Source: Thalassia testudinum (taxonomy: Eukaryota > Streptophyta > Magnoliopsida > Alismatales > Hydrocharitaceae). Taken from it: DNA of 64,000 nt. Under the pieces are notes generated by a model, which was not told where the DNA came from, ran no database searches, and worked only from the letters and a program-made list of their open reading frames with translations. The translations under genes and the position numbers were made by a program. The stretch's first letter is position 1; each line of letters begins with the position of its first letter. Positions 55,719 to 64,000 of this stretch are shown piece after piece. Location of the stretch: contig JAZHRO010000002.1 in the NCBI GenBank assembly GCA_037157565.1, positions 33,996,501-34,060,500 on the forward strand. Direction: 5' to 3'.

Positions 55719-56690
55719 CCTAACAAGGACATTCTAGATGACAGGCTCATCACAAGGAGGAGTGGAGACAGATCCAATATATCTGTAGTATTTTTTGGCA
55801 TCATGACCTAAAGTATTAGCATTGAAGAACTTGACAAGAATTGTAGCATCAGTATTACCAGATCAAACTTCTTTTGTCAATTCTTCCACATACTGCATGC
55901 ACATGTCAACATTTGGTAAATATATGATTAATATAACACTCATCATGTATGGTTATGTCAATCCATTTACAGGGGTACAAAAGAAAAAAAATTCTTATTT
56001 TTATCTTAAATGTGAGTCAAAGTAAGTATTATCAATTCTAAATGAAATGACATATATACTTTATGCTAGAAATGAAAATAGACCTAACTATGACTAATTC
56101 ATTAATTTCATATAGGTAGGAGTAACTACATTGGAAGTACCAACCAATATATGAAGCTATAAAAGAAATATGTACCAAGTATCTATCTATCTTCTTTTTT
56201 TTTTTTTTTTGAATGGGCTATCTATGTAGTTTATTTCATACTATAATCAATAAGATAGTATCTAAAACTAGCTTAGTTTAGCAAAAGAACTTTCAAAACA
56301 GCTTTTGTCACCAAAACAACATGTGTTTGCTTGGATGAGTAGGTTAAATATAGGATAAATAGAAAAAGATTATGCTAGTATTACGATGATTAGATAGATA
56401 CATGTTGAAAATATGTACATAATATGTATGGTAGAGTTTATACTAATGATAGATTATCTTTTAGTCATGTATGCACAATCCCATTAAAAGAAACTTACCC
56501 GATGTTGCCATTTTTGTAAGAAGTTTAGGTAGAATAACATGAATGACATAAATAGGCTTACCTAGGCTCACCATACTCGAAGAGAATGGCTACAACGATA
56601 AAGCGTTGCTCCTTATAAGAGTGGACCATGTGAAGTTTGATAGGGCAACTGTTGAATCCTTTCTTGTTAGCTTATAAATGCTAAAATAGT
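55719..56690 (-). pseudogene. Alpha-carbonic anhydrase relic (two exons recognisable)
   Basis: Exon at 56562-~56690 (minus) encodes CPIKLHMVHS followed by RFIVVAILFEYGEPR, matching the ELH-x-VH strand (the first His of LHMVH is the third zinc ligand) and the next strand of alpha-carbonic anhydrases; a GTAAGC donor follows at 56561. Exon 55719-55892 is bounded by a CAG acceptor and GTATGTTA donor and encodes KKYYRYIGSVSTPPCDEPVI, the family's YRY-x-GS-x-TTPPC-x-E-x-V-x-W block. Two in-frame stops (TGA, and TAG in place of the conserved Trp) and the missing first His-x-His exon make it a pseudogene. These enzymes hydrate CO2. Confidence 0.75.
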
Positions 56691-57180
56691 ATGCATAATA
56701 CCAAAATAACTTTTCTCAAATTAAATCTTCTTTATGCAAAAGAAAAATGCATTTGTGCAATTGTAGATTAATAAATGATATTTTTTTATTGCATATGCAT
56801 TAATAACTCACAACAATTGTAAATGACAAGTACTATATATGATGCATGTTGCCGACAATATTGAATATCCATTAATATTAAATGAATGACAAGTAAGCTA
56901 ATTTACGAGTATATCTTCGAGTACTTATTATTGATGGATTTATTAAGCTCATGTAGAAGAGAGTTAAGTTACTTACTATATTATTGATCGAAATATTTTC
57001 TGAAAGTAAGATATAATGAAACTTTAAACAATTCATATGGTACTACTATTTGGGAAGTAAACAACCTTCTTGAAGATCTTCTAAAATCCTTTAATGATTC
57101 ATTTCCACTTTGTTTGCCATAACATTCATTGGTTTGGAATATTCGCTTGCAATAATATCTAGAAAATGATCAAGATCCTT
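56691..57180. other. Unassigned sequence with a short minus-strand frame
   Basis: The minus-strand stretch 57180-57095 reads as an open frame (DLDHFLDIIASEYSK...) cut by TAA, ending at the TE-J start. It may be part of a disrupted host gene, possibly the same relic, but I cannot assign it. Confidence 0.3.
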
Positions 57181-57707
57181 TGTAACGAATGTGTGCCCCA
57201 GACGTCTTTTAAGACGTCTGGGAGGTGGCCCAGACGTCGTACCAGACGTCTGGGATCACAACCAGACATCTGATAAGACGTCTGGGATCGTTTACAGATG
57301 TCTGGAAATCCGTTATTTTCGACACACGCGAGTCACCTGCACGCCTGAGCGCGCAGACCGCATATTCCCTCTTTTTTCTCTCTGCGGCTGCAGGCGGCCT
57401 GCCACCTCCTCTCTCCTCCTCGCGCGGCCTTAAAAGGGCCACGCCTCCCCTCCCGTCTCCACAGTCTCCTCCTTCTTCTCCTTCCTGTGCGCGAGAGCGA
57501 GCGGACGCGAGGGCGGCAGCGACGGCCGCAGTGAGCGCGGAGGTGCGGCGTGCGAGGACGGAGCTCTGCCATGAGGGCGAGCTCGCCGGAGCAGCTTGGC
57601 CGGCTGGCGGAGGGCGCAGGGGGCGCGGAGCGACGCGGAGAGGGACCTGCTGCGGTCTGAGCAGCAGGAGCGCGAGGTGCGACGCGGGCGGCGTCGCGAG
57701 TGGAGGT
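57181..57707 (+). repeat. TE-J: truncated TE-F-family LTR
   Basis: Begins TGTAACGAATGTG, has five GACGTC palindromes in the first ~120 bp, a CTTAAAAG TATA-like box, and the GC-rich ...GGCGTCGCGAGTGGAGG that in TE-F (about 25208-25240) continues as GCGAGTCACGG. It is cut at 57707 by TE-D. The remainder presumably lies beyond TE-D, outside the window. Confidence 0.85.
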
Positions 57708-60700
57708 GATGAGTGGCTACTCATCATAGCTAAAAGGCCGAAATTAAGCTAGATACTAAGCAAAACAATATCAAATTAACACATAAAAAGGGTTAAGTGT
57801 GGGAATTAAAGAAAAGACCTAAAACTTTTAATGTGTGTTAAAATCTCCTAATTAGGTCACAAAAATAAGATATTCTGAAAATTAAAGAATAAATGATGAT
57901 CCATGCATAAATTGAACACATAAACAAGTTTGAAAAGCCAAATCAGAAGTAAAATCAATGTCGTAAATGTTCAATTAAGCACATGTAAAAATTTGAAAGC
58001 AATTGGACATCATTTAGGCTTAGAAATAAATAGATTACAATTAGGTCCTTCATGCATTACATTTCTACCCTTCAAAACTCCTTTTTGGACCTATTTGCAA
58101 GCCGCAGGGACCCTTTTATAAGACTGCAGGGCCCTTCCAGCTGCTATTCTTCTCGCTTATGGGCCTGCATGCAAATGTTCTACCCCTTCTTCTAAGGGTC
58201 CGTCTGCAAATTTCCCCTTTATTTCAGAGAGAAGCCTGTGTTCTTCACGCGCACTGTAGCGCGCGAAGAACACAGCCATTCTCGACCGTCCATCGCACTT
58301 TTGATCTCGATCTGCGGCTGGATTCAAATGGAACCTTCGCGCGATTCGGTGTGTGCGTTCACCTCTCTTCCCAGATCTCATCTGACGGTCAGATCTCTCT
58401 CTTGACTCGCCGCGCGCTCTACCCATCTCATCCTCACCGCCGGCCTGATTCTGATTAACCTCACCCTTGCGGTGATCTCAGTCACTGAGCTGCTATTTAA
58501 GCACCTCAGTGGTGTCGCGCGCGAGGGGATCGCTCCCTCCTACATCTCTTAGCGATCAATTCTTCCACTCCAGTCTCTCCTCCTCATCTGGACCCTGATT
58601 TCACAGCCACCGGCTGTGGAATCATCGCCTGCTCTCGACCCTCCTCGTCGCTAAGGACCTCGTAGCACCTGAGGACGACCCTGGAGTCTCACTAGCAGAC
58701 TCTTCCCTCCGCTGGAGTCACCCTCCTCCTTTCTTCCTCCTTAGCCGCCGGCTAAGGACCCATAGGTCCCATTCTTCCTGTTAGTTTAGTTTTTAATTCT
58801 GCACAAGTAGTGTTAGATTTAGTTTACAGTAGTTTAGAATAGATTTAGTTTTAATTGTTAGTGTTTAATGTTAGCTGTAGTTAGATTAGTCTTAGGAGTA
58901 GAATTAGTATTAGATCCCCTCCCTCACCTCCTCTGATCAGTCCAGATCAGAGGGGAAGAATCATCTGTTCATTAATCAATTTATCTCCCTCTTCATGTTT
59001 TGCTTTTCCACCATCCAATTCTGATTTATGTTCCTTTTAACGACGAATCTTTCATCTGTCACCCACACATCTGGACCCAATTCCAGATCTGATGGTGTAC
59101 TGCCTCAGATCTGAAATTGGCGTCACAAGCACCATTTGGGGCTTCTCACTCACCCCATTTGTGTTCACAAAAGCCCCTTTTATTTTAGATTGATTGCCTC
59201 AGTTTGTCAGATTCACTTTAACATGGGTTTTGAAGAGATTTTGCTTTCTGAAATGTCTTGACAGATCTGACAAATTGAAGGGATTTTGGTTTTCCTTGAG
59301 GGCAAGGATTCTGAGAAGTTCTCTGGTGACAGAGAACAAATCAGAAGAGCCTTTCATGAATTTGCTTCTGCCTTGATCTGAATGCATTTGCTAGCTTTTA
59401 TAAATTCCTTTAATGCATTCTTTTTCTGATTTGTCATTTCAGAACTGCCATACACCACCTGTTTGATAATTATTTTTGTATGGTGATTCTCTAACCTAAG
59501 GAGTTTTCCATACTCCTTAAGGTTGCAAGAAACTGGGATTGTATGTTTTTGGTTTTAATTGATTGAGTTAAGTCTTCCTTCATGCTGTCTATGGCATTAG
59601 GAAGACTAACTCAATGCCATTTGTGTTTTGATCTGAAATGATGCTTTTGATAAGGGCTTTTCCTTGTGGGTATTTGAACTGAATTCTTATGTGATTTTCG
59701 TGAGATTTATACCCTTATCAGATTTGGATTTCAACTCTTTAATTTTTAGTTTGTTCTTAATTTTCTCTTATTCCCAGTTATACAGTAAAATGCTGCAAAC
59801 TGCAGCAACATTCCCCTCTTCTCTAAATTCTCCTCTTCTTTGTGAATGCTTTCCCCCTCTTCAAATGGACTAACTGCAGCAGCAGTTAGCCCATTTGACA
59901 GTGGCTGAAGCCACTGACACTGTTAAAACACCCTGAACAGTACATTCTCTTCCCTCTCCATCTTCTCTGACAGTAGCTTAGCTGCTGTTTAAAATGAAAT
60001 AAAAACTTAATTAACCCTCATTCCCTAAGTTCCTACTAAAACCTAATTATACATACTTAATTTCACACTGTAAATATACATATCCATACTATTATAACTA
60101 TAATATACAGCCTGATTATGTACGTAGACATACATAGATATACTGTAAATACTGTATAAACTTGTACATAAATCTATATACATATGTAATCTATGTAAAT
60201 ATATGTATAAATACTGAACTATTATGTATGTATTTACTGATATATGTATATGTATATATACAGATTCATATGTACATATTCAGTAGCTATATTGTAGAAT
60301 AAATTAGCTAAATTAATAATTTAGAGCTATAATTAAGTAAATAAATCTATAGACTTAGGTTAACATATATAGTAAGTAATTTAAGTTAGTTAAAGTACAA
60401 TTATACCTAGTATAGCTTACTGTAACTTAGTTTTATTTAAAACACTCAGAACAGCTAGTTTAGCTTAAATAAAATAGAAATAAATTCGTAAATATACAAT
60501 AAAAATATGTATAAAATACTTAAGTATGTAAATTGAATCTGTATAAGGTCAATTAGACCATTTACTAACTATTTTATAAGTAATTAACTATTTAATCACC
60601 TAAATCAACCTGTACAATCAGCCTAGTTTAGCGAATTTATTTGTATAGTAAACATATTTAAAATTCAAAATTAATTAATCAATTATGTAGTATTATGTAA

Positions 60701-62087
60701 ATACTTTATTAACCATATTTTATTTTATTTTATTTAATAATTTATGGCCCCCAAATCGAGGGCCAAAAGTCCGATCAGACGCAGCTGCGCCTGATTTCCA
60801 GCGCACGATGTGGCGCTGGAATAGCACCACATCGTGTGCTGCAAGTCAAGCGCAGCCACATAAATGTGATTTATGTTTCTTATACGCCAGTCGTCACGGG
60901 CGCCGGGCGCCCGAAACACTGCCTACGAACATCTGACCCGATTACCCGTAGAGCTCTGGTCTGAGTACTCTGTCTGATTTGCGATAAATATGTGACGTGT
61001 GTGTGGCCGGGGGCCCGAGCGTGTGCGAGCATATGGCGTTGGGCTGAGGCCTGGCGCTGAGATTAAAGACGTAATTAAGCCACCTAATCTGAGATTAGGG
61101 CGCGCTTAGTAGAGGTCTGGTCCCACCCTTAGGGTGCTGTGTATCCCTCGAAAAGCGTGCCCGCAAACTAAACACGTTTTAAACTAATGATATTAGCCTA
61201 ATCCCCTCCCCACCGCAGCCTCTGAAATATGCTAAGACAGAAGAGTGAACAAAGAGTTAACACGAAAAAAAAAAAGCAAAGAGTACAAGAACAACAGAGA
61301 AAAGAACATGAGTAATAAAAAGAGAAAGAAGAAGATGAATACTTAAAACAGAAATATGAACGCAAGAAGAACAGGAGTTAAGAATACAAAGAACAGAGAC
61401 TTAATGAAGAAAGAAAGAGAAACAAAGAATAAGTAGTATACATACGTATAAGTAAATTTATATAATTACTAACAGAATAAAGTGACACTATAAACGTCGC
61501 TAAAGATCTCAGTTTTGCCTCTTTAGGTTGTATAGTGTTTTCTGAGATTTAGCGATGCTTATATCTGTCACTGAAACTGCTGTATATGTTACTGTACATA
61601 ACAGACTAATAAGTTAAATTTCTACACCATTGCATTCTAATGTATTATATACTATTATGATAGTATTAATAGGATAACTTGTAAATACATAGGTTAGAGT
61701 ATAATAATAGATTGTTTGATGCTTGTTCATAGTTAGTATTTTTGCAAGCATTTCTTAGTAATTAGGTAAATAAAACACACATTCATTCATTCTTTAATAA
61801 AATGTAAAGTTTTTTTTTTTTTTGAATAAGAAGACAATTTTGAGATAATCAAAGAGTGACCGAATTAAATTCAATAAATTGCCTCCCAGTGAACGACCTG
61901 GAACAAAACCAGTAAAAATTAGATAAATAAGCAAATGATAATAATGGTTGTAATGACTGGAACTCACCCATACTCACCACTATACGACATCCTTAATGTT
62001 ATATTGTACACCCTGTACTACAACGACATAATCAACAATTATTACCAATTTCAAACACAACAACCACACATCACAACCAACGCATCA
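57708..62087 (+). repeat. TE-D 5' LTR
   Basis: Starts TGATGAGTGGCTACTCATCA (a 7-bp-arm inverted repeat at the very end) and ends CGCATCA. 4380 bp. It has a TATA-like box at 58493, an AT-rich tract with many TATATAC/TGTACA words (60000-60740), a palindromic GC patch at 60745-60845, the U5 motif GCCTCCCAGTGAACGACCTG (61881-61900), and short A runs near 61270. The small ORFs are not conserved in TE-C and are not called. Confidence 0.85.
58493..58501 (+). promoter_or_regulatory. Putative TATA-like box of TE-D LTR
   Basis: CTATTTAAG; aligned with CTACTTAAG in TE-C. Confidence 0.35.
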
Positions 62088-62093
62088 TTATTT

Positions 62094-62111
62094 TGGCGCC
62101 GTTGCCGGGGA
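62094..62111 (+). other. TE-D primer binding site (tRNA-Asp)
   Basis: TGGCGCCGTTGCCGGGGA, an exact complement to the 3' end of plant tRNA-Asp, six bases after the LTR end. Confidence 0.95.
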
Positions 62112-63243
62112 GGCAACGCTCTTTGCACCAAAATTTTCTTTTCATTCTTTTGTATATAGAAATTCTTCATTCATTCATTATAATTGCTTTTATTTTCCAT
62201 TGAAGTAATTGTGTATACATTCCTTTATTCTTTTACTAATCATTTGTTTTTTTTTCCATAGCACTTGAGGAGGAGTGTCGTCTTCCTGGTGGAGTCGCTG
62301 CGCTCCAGATCCGTCTTCCTGGTGGAGTTTTGCCTCGAAGTCGCTGTAGGATTTTAGTATTAGTTTTAGTATAGATAGTTTTAGGTTTATTGATTAGGAG
62401 CAATTGTTAGTCATAAGTTGTGAGAGCTTGTTCTCACACAATTTTTGTAATAATTCTGGACTATCTGGACTTTATTTCTTTCTGTTCTTAATTTCTTTCC
62501 TTACTTTTGAATTGCATATAAAATTTTTCAAAAAGAAAGAAAAAAAAAAAAAATCAAAAAGACCTCATACTTATCTAGCAGCAGCATAACCTCAGGCATC
62601 CATTTTTAGGATTGCATTTCATTCCTGCTAGATTTTAATTCAAGTCAAATCTGCATTAGAAGATTGCTGGAGTCAGGTACGCATTTCTTACCTAACTCTA
62701 ACTCCTGCCATATTTGCATTTGACTTAAAATTAAAGAAGACCACTACTTGTTCTGAATTTAGTAAAAAGTGAAATGAGCAGCATAGAAAACATATTTTAA
62801 TCACTTTAATTAAATCAAAAAGGAGATAGCAAAATTGGGTGAAACCATGTTTGAGATTTTAATCGCCTTGTGTTGAATGTTATCGTGCACACAGCACGAT
62901 CACTTAAGGCCACAATACACGGGTTTCTACCTCATCTTTCTGCAACCACAGGATCTGGATCCGCACGCTCAGTCTTATCCAGATTCCCAGTGGATTTTAG
63001 AGGTCTGCACTTCGCTAGGTTTATCTTAGGATACGTACAATTGCTTGAAACAATTGTTTGCGTATAACATACTTTGCGTAGCAGCCTCTAGGAAAAATTT
63101 TCTCCGATTCATTTCGATTGATTGGTCTTCTTGAATTGAGATTTTGTTGGGATTCTTCTGTTTTATTGTGAACGTTAAAAATTTTTTCCCATTGAGTTGG
63201 ATCGAATTAGAGTAAACGGGATTTCAAAAAAAAAATCAACTCA
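62112..63243 (+). other. TE-D leader
   Basis: 1.1 kb without a supported gene. It includes a direct repeat CGTCTTCCTGGTGGAGT (62279 and 62313), a poly-A-like run near 62540, and a stretch of A just before gag. Confidence 0.6.
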
Positions 63244-63996
63244 ATGGAAGGTAGGAGATCCCAAAACCCAGAACTTGTACTCCCCTTGGGTACTGCTACC
63301 CAAGCTACTGCATCATCTTCTTTGCCTTCCACTTCTAATCCCTTACCTCCTGAGTCTCAAAATACTTTCCACAATCCCCCTCGCCAAGAGGATGATCTTG
63401 ATTCTTCACACTTTGAGGATTTTGAAGAACTTCCTCCAGACTCAGTTGCACATCCTCTACCACAGCAACCACCTATCCCTAGGTTCCAACCTCCACCTTA
63501 TCCTAATCATCCTAATCCACCCCCGGAGAGAGGACCTATGCCTCATCTTCAGCACCTTTTCGATACACAACTACAAATGAATACCTTAACCCAACAGGTG
63601 CAACAGCTTGCTCAAGCTGTAAATCTATTAGCTAATCCCCAACCACAACCACTTCAACTTAGAAATCCTCAGGCACCACCCCAACCCCGTAGACCTCAAC
63701 TACGAGATTACTATAATCCCGCAGTTGCCCAACCAATGCCTGTGGTACGTTATCCCAATGGGGGTCGTGCTGCTGAACTGAAGCCGAACATTATAGCACT
63801 CATTCCTCACTTCCATGGACTTGCTTCTGAGGACCCTTTTCAGCATTTAGAGGAGCTGAAGAATCTTGCCCAAACTTTGGGTCCGCAAGGACATGATCAG
63901 CACACGCTTTTGATGAAAATGTTCTCCTTTTCATTAAAAGATAAGGCAGCCTTTTGGTTTAGAACACTTGCACGGACTACACCTATAGATTCCTAG
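63244..63996 (+). pseudogene. TE-D gag, N-terminal half (Athila type)
   Basis: 250-codon frame. After a Pro/Gln-rich N-terminus (about 150 residues, with a TLTQQVQQLAQAVNLL coiled stretch) comes LRDYYNPAVAQPMPVV, then the Athila-type capsid start (ELKPNIIALIPHFHGL, EDPFQHLEELKN) and FSFSLKDKAAFWFRTL, the family's SL-x-DKA-x-x-W motif. The TAG at 63994 falls where relatives have Trp (SW), so this is probably a nonsense mutation rather than the true end. Gag is the particle and RNA-binding protein of the element. The window ends 4 bases later. Confidence 0.82.
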
Positions 63997-64000
63997 GCTT

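Larger units (their letters stand above)
57708..64000 (+). mobile_element. TE-D: Athila-like LTR retrotransposon, 5' part
   Basis: Plus strand. LTR 57708-62087, exact tRNA-Asp primer site, leader, then gag. Inserted into TE-J, probably after GGAGG (57703-57707); the second duplicate is outside the window. It is related to solo LTR TE-C. Confidence 0.88.

Noticed and set aside
55719..56690. Functional carbonic anhydrase gene
   Set aside because: In-frame stops, one replacing a conserved Trp, and missing exons for the first zinc ligands.
62094..62111. Possible tRNA-Asp gene
   Set aside because: Only the 18-bp complement to the tRNA 3' end is present, at the expected primer-site position. No cloverleaf.

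Overview
The window is a retrotransposon graveyard from a flowering-plant nuclear genome. Evidence: nested LTR retrotransposons with plant-type primer sites (tRNA-Asp and initiator-Met), a Tekay/Del-type chromovirus with a C-terminal chromodomain, Athila/Tat-type elements, a Copia element with a (TTGATCAA)-rich LTR, L1-type LINE remnants, and no compact genes. I cannot name the species. I see no functional host gene. The only host-like coding trace is a decayed alpha-carbonic anhydrase on the minus strand near 55.7-56.7 kb.

The nest can be read from terminal motifs and target-site duplications (TSDs). Copia TE-H (minus; LTR 53122-54137) is the outermost host. A LINE (plus) sits in its gag, with a poly-A end at 52872. 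Three elements interrupt the LINE: TE-A (minus, ends 12180; Athila-like gag-protease), solo LTR TE-C (12954-18100, TSD GTAGC) and TE-B (minus, 18755-52774, TSD GAGTG). TE-A's 5' LTR holds solo LTR TE-K (8715-10437, TSD TGCAT), and its 3' LTR is broken by a TE-B-like LTR ending at 130. TE-B is interrupted by a full Tekay-type TE-F (24712-46525, TSD AGGTC) and, in its 5' LTR, by TE-F-family solo LTR TE-G (49215-51951, TSD CTTAG/CTTAA). TE-F is split in its RNase H region by TE-E (minus, 30492-41855, TSD GGTCA), the youngest element (LTRs both 2705 bp, about eight differences). To the right are a possible second LINE tail, AT-rich DNA with the carbonic anhydrase relic, a truncated TE-F-type LTR (TE-J, 57181-57707), and a plus-strand Athila-like TE-D (57708 to beyond 64000) with LTR, primer site and the start of gag.

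The most novel material is the TE-A/TE-B/TE-E group. These elements have tRNA-Asp primer sites. TE-B and TE-E lack any recognisable reverse transcriptase, RNase H or integrase, and TE-A has only gag-protease. All three carry an acidic, unfamiliar reading frame with a partly shared C-terminal signature. TE-E's copy is one intact 557-codon ORF. Their 3' regions share two polypurine-tract modules, each preceded by a small stem-loop, and a separate hairpin whose stem differs between families but still pairs. TE-E also carries three 770-bp tandem units between its two polypurine modules. LTRs of unrelated families here (TE-A, B, E, F, G, J) share clusters of the palindrome GACGTC (a bZIP C-box) and its decay products.
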